A DNA stretch of 64,000 nucleotides from Gammaproteobacteria bacterium (lineage in GTDB: Bacteria > Pseudomonadota > Gammaproteobacteria > Ga0077536), in the NCBI GenBank assembly GCA_016191285.1, contig JACPPA010000028.1, positions 64,501 through 128,500 on the forward strand, in the 5' to 3' direction. Below, one piece after another: positions 16,576-26,862 of the stretch. The position numbers and the translations under genes are program-made. The stretch's first letter is position 1. Each line of letters starts with the position of its first letter. The notes beneath the pieces were generated by a model. It did no database searches, was not told where the DNA came from, and saw only the letters and a program-made list of their open reading frames with translations.

Positions 16576-17930
16576 AATTCCCAACTCTGCAGCATTTCCC
16601 AGGTGATTTCGCCAATTTTTCGTGGCCGGAAATAGAACCGCTTATAAAACGTGGCGAGGGCGCCAAAGATTTCCTCATGCGAGAGATGGGGATACTCCAG
16701 CGAACTGATCTGCAGACCGTTGTTGGCGACGATCTGGCTACTGTCGCGTTTCAACCAGCCGTTCTCGAGCGCTTGCGAATACAGCGCGGTGCCCGGGTAG
16801 GCCGCGGCCAGCGAGACCTGAATCGTGTGCGGGTTGATGTCCTGCGCGAAACGAATGGTTTCTTCAATCGTGTCGCGGGTTTCACCGGGTAGGCCGACGA
16901 TGAAGGTGCCGTGGATCTTGATCCCGAGCTTATGGCAGTCAGCCGTGAAGCGCCGAGCAAAATCGACACGCATCCCTTTTTTGATGTTAAACAGGATCTG
17001 TTGGTTGCCTGTTTCGTAGCCGACCAATAGCAGACGCAGACCATTGTCCTTCAAGACCTTCAACGTTTCGTAGGGCACATTCGCCTTGGCATTGCAGGAC
17101 CACGTAACGCCGAGTTTTCCGAGCAATTTGGCAGTGGCTTCGGCGCGCGGCAGATCATCGGTGAAGGTGTCGTCATCGAAGAAAATTTCTTTCACCTGCG
17201 GGAAGTAATCTTTGACCTTGGCAACTTCCTTGGCGACTACTTCGGGACTCCGAGTTCGATACTTATGCCCGCCGATGGTTTGTGGCCACAGGCAAAACGT
17301 GCAGCGCGATTTACAGCCGCGGCCCGTATAAAACGAGACGTAGGGGTGCTCCAGGTAGCCGATGAAATAATCTTCAATGACGAGATCGCGTTTGTAGACA
17401 TCGATAACCGACGGGAGATCATCCATGTTCATGATCAAGGGTCGCTCGCCGTTCCGCACCGCGGCGCCGTTCTTCTGGTAGGTAATCCCGCGCACGTCGG
17501 CTAACGGCTTGCCTGCGGCGATTTCCTTGACGGTGTAATCGAATTCGCTACCGGCAACAAAGTCGAGCGCGCTCGAGGCGAGCACACTGCGCTCCGGATC
17601 GATCGCGACGTGCGCGCCGACCATGCCGATCATGAGCCTCGGGTTAGCGGTTTTCATCGCCTCGGCGATTTTCACATCGTTGCTGAACGAGGGCGTACTC
17701 GTATGCAACACGGCCAATTCGAAATCGCGTCCGGCAGTCGTTACGTCGTCAACCCCAAGACCACGGGCCGGAGCATCGATCAGGCGACTGCGCTCGACTA
17801 ACGCGGCGGGCTGCGCCAACCACGTGGGATACCAAAACGAACGAATTTCGCGGCGCGCCTGATAACGAGATCCGGCGCCGCCATCGAAACCATCGAAGGA
17901 CGGTGGATTTAAGAATAGTGTCTTCATCAT
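16533..17930 (-). CDS. hpnJ: hopanoid biosynthesis radical SAM protein HpnJ
   Basis: 465 residues. The N-terminus TLFLNPPSFDGFDGGAGSR leads a B12-binding-like domain. The radical SAM cluster motif CKSRCTFC (CxxxCxxC) lies near residue 210, followed by EIFFDDDTFTDD and IKIHGTFIVGLPGETRDTIE. HpnJ is known to contract the glucosamine ring of the hopanoid head group to the cyclitol ether found in bacteriohopanetetrol cyclitol ether. The start overlaps the hpnI stop by 4 nt. The last 13 residues (SLLDFSEYGKQKV) are encoded by the hairpin repeat and so are not native to the family. Confidence 0.93.
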   Translation of the reverse strand: MMKTLFLNPPSFDGFDGGAGSRYQARREIRSFWYPTWLAQPAALVERSRLIDAPARGLGVDDVTTAGRDFELAVLHTSTPSFSNDVKIAEAMKTANPRLMIGMVGAHVAIDPERSVLASSALDFVAGSEFDYTVKEIAAGKPLADVRGITYQKNGAAVRNGERPLIMNMDDLPSVIDVYKRDLVIEDYFIGYLEHPYVSFYTGRGCKSRCTFCLWPQTIGGHKYRTRSPEVVAKEVAKVKDYFPQVKEIFFDDDTFTDDLPRAEATAKLLGKLGVTWSCNAKANVPYETLKVLKDNGLRLLLVGYETGNQQILFNIKKGMRVDFARRFTADCHKLGIKIHGTFIVGLPGETRDTIEETIRFAQDINPHTIQVSLAAAYPGTALYSQALENGWLKRDSSQIVANNGLQISSLEYPHLSHEEIFGALATFYKRFYFRPRKIGEITWEMLQSWELSLLDFSEYGKQKV

Positions 17931-19105
17931 CGCGAGGTAATCTCCTTCAATTCGAGCTGGCCGTGGCGATCGACCTTAAATGAGTGACCACGCCATTCGA
18001 CATCACGGCTGACAAAGCTTGTCGCCCAGACGCCGAAACAGAGTAAATCGCGCACCACGGCGAGACCGTAGAGCGCCGGAGAATGAGTAGCCGCTGCCGG
18101 ATCGATCGAGATCCGCGCCACGTCGTGCATCAGAACGCGCAAGCCCACTGCAAAGGTCACCGCACCCAAGCCGATAATTGGATTGCCCGCAATGATTGCT
18201 AGTCCAACTGCCGCGGGAACGACATACGTCAGGAAGGACAGCATGTAGCCCAGCGGCTGCACCGAACGCACGGTGCGCGCCCAGCGTAGTTCATGCCCCA
18301 ACAAACTGCGTAAGTTCGGTTCGTAGACGACGTTTTCGACCAAGTACGGAACCAGCGCAACTTCGTGACCGTGTTTGGCGACTAAATTACCCAGCATGTA
18401 ATCGTCCGCGAGTTCGTTAGCGATTCGTTCAAGCCCGCCGATCTCTTCCAGCACCGCGCGTCTAATCCCCATCGTCGCGCCGAAGCAGAAGCGAATTTTT
18501 TGAAACTTCAGCGCCACCAACACCGACGGCATGAACCACTCGTTGATAAATGTAGCGCCGAGAACCGAGGACACACCGCTGGCCGCTTTCCCCTTATACA
18601 GACAAGTCACGGCGCCGACATTTTGTTTTTCGAAACCGGCGGCTAGATGGCGTAAATAATCCGTACCGACTCGCATGTCACTGTCCCCGATTACGAGCAA
18701 ATCGTGTTTGGCGAGTTTGAGGCAATTCCATACATTGGAAATTTTGCGGTTCGACCCAATTTGAAGGCCGCTGACCGTGACGCTTAGATCGCGTTCCGGG
18801 AGATCCGACAGTAGTTGATGAATAACCGGGAGCGCCGCGTCATTCGGGTCCGCGACGCCAAAGACAATTTGGAAATTCGGATAGTCCTGTTCGCAGAACG
18901 AGCGCAGGTTCTGATAAAGATTGGCGTCGAGCCCGTACACGGGTTTGAGCACGCTTATCGGCGGGAGCGCCGTGGTCGGTAAATTCTCTTCGCGCCGCAG
19001 CTTCAGCATGCACCAAATCGCAAGGAGCACGTACGCGCACGCGGCAGCAAAATACACTGTGAAAAATATCAGCATTAGGGCACCATTAAGACCAAGCGCA
19101 TCCAT
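17927..19105 (-). CDS. hpnI: hopanoid biosynthesis glycosyltransferase HpnI
   Basis: About 392 residues, GT21 (ceramide glucosyltransferase-like) family. An N-terminal helix (LMLIFFTVYFAAACAYVLL) is followed by the catalytic domain with SVLKPVYGLDANLYQNL, the metal-binding VIGDSDMRV, ELADDYMLG and the HELRWARTVR motif, then C-terminal membrane helices. HpnI adds N-acetylglucosamine to bacteriohopanetetrol. hpnJ follows with a 4-nt overlap; the deacetylase hpnK that acts between them is not in this window. The start is uncertain: the ATG at 19105 is chosen over a GTG at 19147, and neither has a strong ribosome site. Confidence 0.92.
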   Translation of the reverse strand: MDALGLNGALMLIFFTVYFAAACAYVLLAIWCMLKLRREENLPTTALPPISVLKPVYGLDANLYQNLRSFCEQDYPNFQIVFGVADPNDAALPVIHQLLSDLPERDLSVTVSGLQIGSNRKISNVWNCLKLAKHDLLVIGDSDMRVGTDYLRHLAAGFEKQNVGAVTCLYKGKAASGVSSVLGATFINEWFMPSVLVALKFQKIRFCFGATMGIRRAVLEEIGGLERIANELADDYMLGNLVAKHGHEVALVPYLVENVVYEPNLRSLLGHELRWARTVRSVQPLGYMLSFLTYVVPAAVGLAIIAGNPIIGLGAVTFAVGLRVLMHDVARISIDPAAATHSPALYGLAVVRDLLCFGVWATSFVSRDVEWRGHSFKVDRHGQLELKEITSR

Positions 19106-19147
19106 TGAGCGCCACGCGTGCGGCAACGCGGACACTTCCCCCGGCAC

Positions 19148-19434
19148 GTAGAACCACTAGATCAAAACCTAGGGTGAACGGCATTACCACGAAAATTAGT
19201 ACGACTGCCGCGTAATTATGTTACAGGACAGTCGCGTAACCAAGCTTTGAGCGACTCAGCGTTGACGGCCGAGCTTTCACGCGCAATTTGTCTGAACCCG
19301 GGCTTAATGGGCCCGGGCACCGTTCACCCGGCTGCAGCTCGCCGTTCGCCGAAATTTTTGATTTTTTTCTTGGCAGCAGGCTTGGCGCCGCCTACAACTG
19401 TCTATGATCTAGATTCATCAAGGATCGTAATCAA
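19148..19434. other. 287-nt divergent spacer between hpnI and the zinc-ribbon gene
   Basis: No gene is supported. A CCCGGGC/GCCCGGG palindrome near 19297-19317 could form a hairpin. TATGAT near 19403 with a TTGGCG box 15 nt upstream is a weak rightward promoter candidate. Confidence 0.4.
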
Positions 19435-19773
19435 ATGCCGGTTTACGACTATTTTTGTGCCGCCAACGGCCAGACCGTTGCAGTGAAACATGGGCTTAAC
19501 GTTGAGTTAAACACCTGGGGCGAGGTGTGTTACGCCGCGCAGCATCCACTGGGCGATACCGAGTTCCTAGCCCCGGTGGGCCGCGTGATCTCGGCGCCCG
19601 CGTTGGCGTTCCCAGCCGGCAACTCGAAACTAAAAGAACTGGGCCTAACGAAACTCGTAAAACGTGACGATGGCGTTTATGAAAACGTGACGCGCCAGGG
19701 CGATGAGCATCGGTATATGCAACGCGGGGATCCCGAGAGTGCGCCGCATCTCCATAAGAAAATTGGCGATTAA
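19435..19773 (+). CDS. FmdB-like small zinc-ribbon-family protein
   Basis: 112 residues beginning MPVYDYFCAANGQTVAVKHG, the typical opening of FmdB-type regulatory/zinc-ribbon proteins, with a second cysteine in WGEVCYAAQ and a conserved LGLTKLVKRDDGVYENVT stretch. Only two cysteines are present, so a full four-Cys zinc site is not evident within one chain. AAGGAT lies 9 nt before the ATG. The gene is separated from hpnI by 287 nt and converges on the unknown gene at 19781. Confidence 0.65.
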   Translation: MPVYDYFCAANGQTVAVKHGLNVELNTWGEVCYAAQHPLGDTEFLAPVGRVISAPALAFPAGNSKLKELGLTKLVKRDDGVYENVTRQGDEHRYMQRGDPESAPHLHKKIGD

Positions 19774-19780
19774 TTCGGTG

Positions 19781-20434
19781 CTAATGGACAGCCCGGATCC
19801 GGCTGATTTTTTGATTCTGAGATAACCGATAAAAAGCCCGTAATTCGCGTAGAAAGCTCGGCTGCCAATGATGCGCGGGGAAACGACGACGCAGATCCGC
19901 ACAGTATTTGGCGGCGAAGTAATTTGCCTCGTGATAACGAGTTCGCGCTTCGGCGGATAAGGCGGTATCGAAACTCACGCGTTCAAACAGGACTTCATGT
20001 AACTCGGCTGGGATCGCATCCGCCGTATGCCGGCCAAGGATTTTCGCGCAGGCGACGTATTTATCCACCTCCGCCTGCAATTCAATCTCGAACAACGATA
20101 CTGCGGTGTCATGGGTCGCGTTCCACATCAAGTAATGGAGATGGCTGACGCCTTCAAACGCGATTAAAAATTCGGCCAAGTTACCCGCATGCAACGATTG
20201 CGTCGGATCGTCGAGCCCCAAATGATCTAGCACCGTCTCATCGATATATAGCGACAGCAACACGTCGTGTGCATTCGAACCGACGAGCACGCGCTCCAGA
20301 TTTTGATTAGGCACCGACTTCGGGGTGAGAGCCGCGGCAAGCGTCCGATCCGTGATCAAGTAATCATAGACATCATAGCCAAGGGGCGCGGCGTAGACGG
20401 CCGCGAGTTCGGCCTGCATGCGTCGTAGGAGCAT
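19781..20434 (-). CDS. conserved protein of unknown function
   Basis: 217 residues, no signal peptide or membrane segment. Notable stretches are YDVYDYLITDRTLA, VSHLHYLMWNATHDTAVSLFEIELQAEVDKY and a C-terminal basic, aromatic tail (RRRFPAHHWQPSFLRELR). Predominantly helical by eye. It follows the gene at 20441 by 6 nt on the same strand, so the two form an operon and probably work together. I recognise no family. Confidence 0.75.
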   Translation of the reverse strand: MLLRRMQAELAAVYAAPLGYDVYDYLITDRTLAAALTPKSVPNQNLERVLVGSNAHDVLLSLYIDETVLDHLGLDDPTQSLHAGNLAEFLIAFEGVSHLHYLMWNATHDTAVSLFEIELQAEVDKYVACAKILGRHTADAIPAELHEVLFERVSFDTALSAEARTRYHEANYFAAKYCADLRRRFPAHHWQPSFLRELRAFYRLSQNQKISRIRAVH

Positions 20435-20440
20435 AGATCC

Positions 20441-21064
20441 TCAGTGGCGAGTTAGGCTCGTCATTTGTCGGCTCGGGAATACGCCACGACCGTGTAAATT
20501 GCCGAGTGCGCGTTGGCTTCCCGTGCGCAGCCAAATTTCAAAATCACGTAGCGTATCGCCGCGAGATCCCAGGTTCGATTCATCGGCGACTTCACTCAGG
20601 ACATCAACCACGGCAGAGAATTTTCGCGCTAATTCGCCAAAAGGGTTGGCGTACGGGAAGTTCGTGACATAGATGGTGAGCGCTGCATTTAAATCGCGAT
20701 AAGCCGCGCCACCCATCGCGATGTAATAATCGACGTCAACGACTTTTCGCGCCAAGCTCCGCGAAAACATACCCGCGATAAACAAGGCAATATCCCCGAG
20801 GCGTTTTAATGCCACTTTCCGTTGCTGCTGGCCATCGGCGTACACCGCATCGGCAAATTGCATGGCGAGCGGTTTGATTTCGAGGCCATCGGCGCCGCGC
20901 GTGAAGAGCAGGGCTGGATCGGCGAACGATGACAATAATCGAACGAGGTATTCAGCGGTGCCGATACTTATATCGAGCTCGCGATGCGCGAGGGCCGTCG
21001 TAAGTTGACCGCGGAAATAATCTTCGACATTAAGCGTGGTGACCAGTGCGGGCGCATTCATCAT
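20441..21064 (-). CDS. conserved protein of unknown function, paired with the gene at 19781
   Basis: About 207 residues from ATG 21064, which has a GAGGTG ribosome site 5 nt upstream; an in-frame upstream start lacks one. Cytoplasmic-looking and largely helical. Seen: LNVEDYFRGQLTTALAHREL, YLVRLLSSFADPALLF, ALKRLGDIALFIAGMFSRSL and VDVDYYIAMGGAAYRDLN. No motif points to an activity. Its partner gene follows 6 nt after the stop. It lies downstream of groESL but beyond a strong terminator, so it is not part of that operon. Confidence 0.78.
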   Translation of the reverse strand: MMNAPALVTTLNVEDYFRGQLTTALAHRELDISIGTAEYLVRLLSSFADPALLFTRGADGLEIKPLAMQFADAVYADGQQQRKVALKRLGDIALFIAGMFSRSLARKVVDVDYYIAMGGAAYRDLNAALTIYVTNFPYANPFGELARKFSAVVDVLSEVADESNLGSRGDTLRDFEIWLRTGSQRALGNLHGRGVFPSRQMTSLTRH

Positions 21065-21315
21065 AAGCACACCTCGACTATCAGTTGGTCGGTTGATCCC
21101 TATATCGACGCGCGGCAATTTAGCTTGATGCTCGCCTCCGACGGTACACCAACGTCACGCCGATAGGTGAAAGATTGATAACAGGCGGTGGCGAAAAACT
21201 GCTTAGCAGCCTATGGAGTTGGCTGCTAGTAATTCCGCGGAACGATGGTTCATCGGTGTGCCCGGGAAGGCGCGAAGATATCCAAATGGTTGATGCGCGC
21301 GTCAACTAGACGCGC

Positions 21316-21345
21316 AAAAAGAAAGCCCCGCGAGGCGGGGCTTTC
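21316..21345 (-). terminator. Rho-independent terminator of groESL
   Basis: Read leftward, GAAAGCCCCGC-CTC-GCGGGGCTTTC forms an 11-bp GC-rich stem immediately followed by TTTTT (21320-21316). It starts about 25 nt after the groEL stop codon. Confidence 0.92.
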
Positions 21346-21370
21346 GAAGGAACAACGTAACGGATTAACG

Positions 21371-23020
<1,650 letters not shown>

Positions 23021-23044
23021 CTAAATTGATTCGTTGCGCCGGGA

Positions 23045-23335
23045 TTAGGCCAGGACGGCCATTAAGTCGTCTTCGCGCATAACCACGTATTCAACGCCTT
23101 CGACTTTCACTTCGGTCCCCGAGTACTTGCCGAAAAGGACTTTTTCGCCGACTTTGACGTCGAGCGCACGAACTTGCCCGTTCTCGAGTACTTTGCCGTT
23201 GCCGACGGCGATGACTTCTCCGCGCACCGGTTTTTCAGCCGCCGAATCGGGGATCACGATGCCGCCGGGCGAGGTTTTGTCTTCTTCTAAGCGCTTAACC
23301 AGTACGCGGTCGTGTAATGGACGGATCTTCAGCAT
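23045..23335 (-). CDS. groES: co-chaperonin GroES (Hsp10)
   Basis: 96 residues: [20 protein letters not shown] at the start, the mobile loop [16 protein letters not shown], and [14 protein letters not shown] near the end. Caps the GroEL chamber. A strong ribosome site (AAAGGAG) precedes the ATG. First gene of the groES-groEL operon. Confidence 0.99.
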   Translation of the reverse strand: MLKIRPLHDRVLVKRLEEDKTSPGGIVIPDSAAEKPVRGEVIAVGNGKVLENGQVRALDVKVGEKVLFGKYSGTEVKVEGVEYVVMREDDLMAVLA

Positions 23336-23395
23336 AGTAATTTCTCCTTTAAAGCTCCGTTAACTTATTGAATGCAGTACTCATAAAGAATTTTA

Positions 23396-23422
23396 TTAGC
23401 ACTCTCTTGCGAGTAGTGCTAA
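23396..23422 (-). promoter_or_regulatory. CIRCE operator (HrcA binding site)
   Basis: TTAGCACTC, 9-nt spacer, TAGTGCTAA. The consensus is TTAGCACTC-N9-GAGTGCTAA, so only one base of the right arm differs. It is 61 nt upstream of the groES start, the expected place for heat-shock control by the HrcA repressor. The hrcA gene itself is not in this window. Confidence 0.93.
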
Positions 23423-23530
23423 TCATATGGGCGTATCACCAAGAATTCAACCGGGACGATCGATATGTCTACCGATGAACCTCACGGCGATCTGGCGCAA
23501 CTGTTTTGCGCAAGACAACACTGCCCCTCG

Positions 23531-24055
23531 ATGTTCGTCCGCCGCCTAGCGGCCGTGCTGTGGGTGACATTGGCCGGTGCCGGGACCGTGGCTGCCGATT
23601 CGACGAAGCCGACGTGCGAGTTAAGCGGCAATAACTCGCACTTTGAAGTGACTAGCACGCCGGATGACGGCGAGTGGGGTGCGACCGTCGAAATCCGAGT
23701 GAGCGACGCGGTGCAGATCCGCAACCGTCTACTCGTGGTGGAAGAACGGCCTATCGAAGGTTGCTGGTGGCTGGATTTCGGCAAAACGGGGTCCAGCGGT
23801 CTCGTTATTGGGTTAGGTGCAGCGCCCGGTAACAGCGCCGGCGTACGCGTCTACAAGATGAAAGCCGATTCCCTCGTGGCGATGCCGATCGTGCCGCCCG
23901 CCGCGCCCGGGAGTGAACGATATCGATACTTGGTGATAAACGGTGTATTGCACGCGGTCACCACGAACATTGCGGTAGTCGGCGAGTCCACGGATCTTCG
24001 CTACGACTTCGATCGTAACGCGTGGGTTAACCCGCTACCCGGCAAGTCGCCCTAA
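23531..24055 (+). CDS. secreted protein of unknown function
   Basis: About 174 residues from ATG 23531. The signal peptide MFVRRLAAVLWVTLAGAGTVAA gives a periplasmic or exported product. The mature part has cysteines in KPTCELSGNN and IEGCWWLDFG, possibly a disulfide pair, and looks beta-rich. An upstream in-frame ATG at 23465 would bury the signal peptide, so the inner start is preferred. It lies divergent from groESL and before the Crp-type regulator. No family recognised. Confidence 0.65.
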   Translation: MFVRRLAAVLWVTLAGAGTVAADSTKPTCELSGNNSHFEVTSTPDDGEWGATVEIRVSDAVQIRNRLLVVEERPIEGCWWLDFGKTGSSGLVIGLGAAPGNSAGVRVYKMKADSLVAMPIVPPAAPGSERYRYLVINGVLHAVTTNIAVVGESTDLRYDFDRNAWVNPLPGKSP

Positions 24056-24184
24056 CTCGCGTTAACAAAAAACGTGACCGTGCTCACGTCCTCACTCTAT
24101 TGGCCAGTTGCTCGCCTATTTTGGCGACTGAATTCAAGCTATAAGCATAAGTACCGATATAGCAACAATACATTCCGCGAGCGC

Positions 24185-24865
24185 ATGACGGGCATGGCCC
24201 TCGACAGCTTCAATATGAACGATTGCGTGCAGCCATTCTTGGCGCATTGCCATCGCCGACATTATCCGCCTAAGTCGGCGATCATCCGCCAGGGCGACCG
24301 CGCGGGGGAGCTATTTTTCATTATCTCGGGCTCGGTCACGGTGCTGCTAGAAGACGACAAGGGGCACGAAATCGTCCTCGCCTATCTCAATAATGGTGAG
24401 TTTTTTGGTGAAGTAGGATTATTTGTCGAGGACGGTAATCGCTCAGCGCTGGTGCGCGCGCGCACCACGTGTGAAATCGCGCAGATAAGCTACACCAAGC
24501 TCAAAGCGCTTACCGATCTCTACCCGCGGTTACTGACCTGTATGACTGCGCAACTCGCGAGACGCCTCCGCAACACCAATCGTAAGCTTGGCGATTTGGC
24601 GTTTATGGACGTTTACGGTCGAGTGGCCAGGACATTGCTCGATTTGAGCGACCAGCCGGACGCAATGACCCATCCGGACGGCATGCAGGTCCGTGTGACG
24701 CGTCAGGAATTGGCGCGTTTGGTCGGCTGCTCGCGTGAGATGGTCGGCAAAGTGCTGAAAGAAATGGGCGACCACAAACAAGTTAATGTCGCCGGAAAGA
24801 ATGTCGTGCTCATCGGGATTCGAACCCGTGGTACTCGCCGACTCACTACCGCCCAAGCGTCGTAA
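24185..24865 (+). CDS. Crp/Fnr-family transcriptional regulator (Crp-like)
   Basis: About 226 residues from ATG 24185. The cyclic-nucleotide-binding domain (PPKSAIIRQGDRAGELFFII) has the phosphate-binding cassette region NNGEFFGEVGLFVEDGNRSALVRA, where the Arg after Asn and the Gly-Glu match Crp. A long C helix (ARRLRNTNRKLGDLAF) precedes a helix-turn-helix (TRQELARLVGCSREMVGKVLKEM). It is closest to Crp/Clp proteins. It ends with an extra tail (TRGTRRLTTAQAS) beyond the usual end of Crp. No Fnr-type cysteine cluster is present, so cAMP or c-di-GMP is the likelier ligand. Confidence 0.88.
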   Translation: MTGMALDSFNMNDCVQPFLAHCHRRHYPPKSAIIRQGDRAGELFFIISGSVTVLLEDDKGHEIVLAYLNNGEFFGEVGLFVEDGNRSALVRARTTCEIAQISYTKLKALTDLYPRLLTCMTAQLARRLRNTNRKLGDLAFMDVYGRVARTLLDLSDQPDAMTHPDGMQVRVTRQELARLVGCSREMVGKVLKEMGDHKQVNVAGKNVVLIGIRTRGTRRLTTAQAS

Positions 24866-24976
24866 TTCGTAATTGTCGATAGCGGGTCGTTGACCGACCC
24901 CATATACTGTCATGGCAGCCTGTATGCCATTCGATAGCGCCGATCTCGACTTACTACACTTACTTTCGCACCCTCA

Positions 24977-26149
24977 GTGTCATTGCCGAAATTTCGATTC
25001 CTAATCGCGCTTGCTGTTGGCGCCGTCGGCGTAAATCTTACGAGCCCGAGTTACGCAGCAGGGCTCGCCGATGCCGACGCGGCGGTTGCGCGCGCCGATT
25101 ATGCGAGCGCGATTCCACTGTATGAATCGCTCACGCAAGCGGGCGACACCGTGGCCATGGTAAAGCTCGCGAATTTGCTGCAAAAGGGCCAGGGAATCCA
25201 ACGCGATCTCGGGCGCGCATTAGCGCTGTATAAAACCGCGGCGGCGAGTGGCAATGCCGATGCAGAATACAGTCTCGGTAATTTGTATCTCCTGGGAGAA
25301 GGCGTGCCACAGGATGACGATTGGGCTTTCACGTACTATCGGCAGGCGGCGCAACAAGGTCATCCGCTCGCGCTGAAGAATGTCAATGAATTCTATCGCG
25401 CCGCGGGAGTTACGCCACCGGGGTCGGGCAATCCAGCGCCGGAAGCCACGCCAGCCGCCGCCGCCCCGCCCGCTACCGAGTCGGTAGTCGCGACCACGCC
25501 AGTCGAACTAACCACCGACGAACTCAATGCCATCGATCGCGCGCGGGCCGCCGGCATCCAAGTCAACCTTGAATCATCGGTCGCGGGCATTGCAAACAAT
25601 GCCCATGATTTGAAAGCCATGCCGAACGCACCGGTCAGGCTTGGGTTAGCCGACATAAAACAGATGTTACAAAACGGCGATGTCGCACACGCGCGGGCCG
25701 AATTGGAAATTCTCGCCGGCAACGATGAGCCGGAAGCGCAGTACCTGCTCGCCAAAACGTTGAGTAACACGCAAGGCAGTCAGACGGATCGCGAGCAGGC
25801 ACTTTTCTGGTTACGCCGCGCCGCCGAAGGTGGGTACGCCGATGCGCAATTCGAACTCGCCGAGCACCAGATGCGCGGCGACGGTGTTCCGCTCGACGAA
25901 GCCGAAGCGGTGAGTTGGTATCGCGCCGCCGCGCGCCAAGGCCATCGCGTCGCGCGACAGCAACTCGACCGGATCTATCGCGATGCGGGTTTACCGGTTC
26001 CTGATGCGGAAACCACCAACGGGCCACCTACAAAATCGATCGATAGCGGCGCAAATGGTCCGCGTTCACAACTTGTGATGCCGCTTAATAACTCGTTCGT
26101 CGGCGCCGCATCCTGCGCTCACGATTCCGAATCGAAGGCGGTAGCATGA
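24977..26149 (+). CDS. Sel1-repeat (TPR-like) periplasmic protein
   Basis: 390 residues starting at a GTG, with a signal peptide (FLIALAVGAVGVNL to SYA). Two blocks of Sel1 repeats: about residues 35-135 (AMVKLANLLQKGQGIQRDLG, AEYSLGNLYLLGEGVPQDD) and 240-335 (AQYLLAKTLSNTQGSQTDRE, AQFELAEHQMRGDGVPLDEAE). A Pro/Ala-rich linker separates them. Sel1 repeats mediate protein-protein contacts. The methyltransferase gene follows with an ATGA overlap, so the two are co-translated. Confidence 0.85.
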   Translation: MSLPKFRFLIALAVGAVGVNLTSPSYAAGLADADAAVARADYASAIPLYESLTQAGDTVAMVKLANLLQKGQGIQRDLGRALALYKTAAASGNADAEYSLGNLYLLGEGVPQDDDWAFTYYRQAAQQGHPLALKNVNEFYRAAGVTPPGSGNPAPEATPAAAAPPATESVVATTPVELTTDELNAIDRARAAGIQVNLESSVAGIANNAHDLKAMPNAPVRLGLADIKQMLQNGDVAHARAELEILAGNDEPEAQYLLAKTLSNTQGSQTDREQALFWLRRAAEGGYADAQFELAEHQMRGDGVPLDEAEAVSWYRAAARQGHRVARQQLDRIYRDAGLPVPDAETTNGPPTKSIDSGANGPRSQLVMPLNNSFVGAASCAHDSESKAVA

Positions 26150-26769
26150 ATTTTGGCGGTGAGTATGTGTGGCCAAAATTGCAGCAACTCAAGGACCGCA
26201 TCGCCAGCGTGGACGACTTACGCAGCCGTGCAGCCGAATATACGACTGGCCATGTGCTCGATTTGAGCGCGGACGCACTGGCATCAAGCCTATATTTTTA
26301 TCCAGACACCATTACGTCGCTGACCGTGGTGACCGCAGGACCCAAGCAAAACGCGCACTTACGGCAGCGTGCCCGAACAATGTCGTTTCCCATCGACATC
26401 CGCGCCGCGCCCGACGCCTTGTTGCCGGTAAAAAGCGCGGCGTTTGATTGTGTGGTCAGTACGTTTGCGTTGTGCACCGTGCTCGATATTGAGGCCAGGT
26501 TGGGCGAAATCCGCCGGGTACTAAAGCCGGGTGGCCGCTTACTGTTCGTGGAATACGGCTTGAGCCGGGAACCAGAAATCGCGCGATGGCAACACCGCCT
26601 CGCACCGATTTATTCAGTGTTCCGCTGGGCAGTCCGCCCGCTCCGCTATATCGACGAAGTGGTTAGCGTCTCTGGCTTGTCGTTGAAACGCGCGGAGTGC
26701 TCTTATCTTGCGCGCCTGCCGCGTGCGCTCGGTTGCGTTTACGAGGGCGTTGCGCATAACGACGCTTAG
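26146..26769 (+). CDS. SAM-methyltransferase-like protein with degenerate motif I
   Basis: 207 residues, class I methyltransferase fold of the Methyltransf_11/UbiE type. The post-core motifs are clear (FDCVVSTFALCTVLD, EIRRVLKPGGRLLFVEYG), but the SAM-binding motif I, normally of the form VLDxGxGxG, reads GHVLDLSADALASSLYF without the glycines. SAM binding may therefore be weak or lost. It overlaps the Sel1 gene by 4 nt. The TAG stop is the first triplet of a hairpin repeat element, so the native C-terminus may have been altered. Confidence 0.75.
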   Translation: MNFGGEYVWPKLQQLKDRIASVDDLRSRAAEYTTGHVLDLSADALASSLYFYPDTITSLTVVTAGPKQNAHLRQRARTMSFPIDIRAAPDALLPVKSAAFDCVVSTFALCTVLDIEARLGEIRRVLKPGGRLLFVEYGLSREPEIARWQHRLAPIYSVFRWAVRPLRYIDEVVSVSGLSLKRAECSYLARLPRALGCVYEGVAHNDA

Positions 26770-26862
26770 GGAAACTCTGAATAAGTCCATCCCGGACTTA
26801 TTCAGAGTGCGGCACATCCCTGTGCCTTAAGGAACCTCTGTCTTTTGCAGAGGTTCCTTAGG
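26766..26862 (-). repeat. modular hairpin repeat, copy 2 (short form A-B-E, opposite orientation)
   Basis: Read rightward the modules are E, B, A. E is a perfect 15-bp stem (ACTCTGAATAAGTCC, loop ATCCC), B is GGCACATCCCTGTGCC, A is a 13-bp stem (TAAGGAACCTCTG). Modules C and D of the long form are absent. TTAGG occurs at both edges and gives the stop codons of both flanking convergent genes: TAG of the methyltransferase and, on the other strand, TAA of the FimV-like gene. Confidence 0.88.

Noticed and set aside
24811-24860. tRNA T-arm-like sequence (GGGATTCGAACCC on the plus strand) in the last codons of the Crp-type gene
   Set aside because: On the minus strand the T-loop looks right, but the outer T-stem pair is A-A, there is no 5' acceptor strand matching TGAGCAC at the right distance, no anticodon arm could be folded, and the region is coding.
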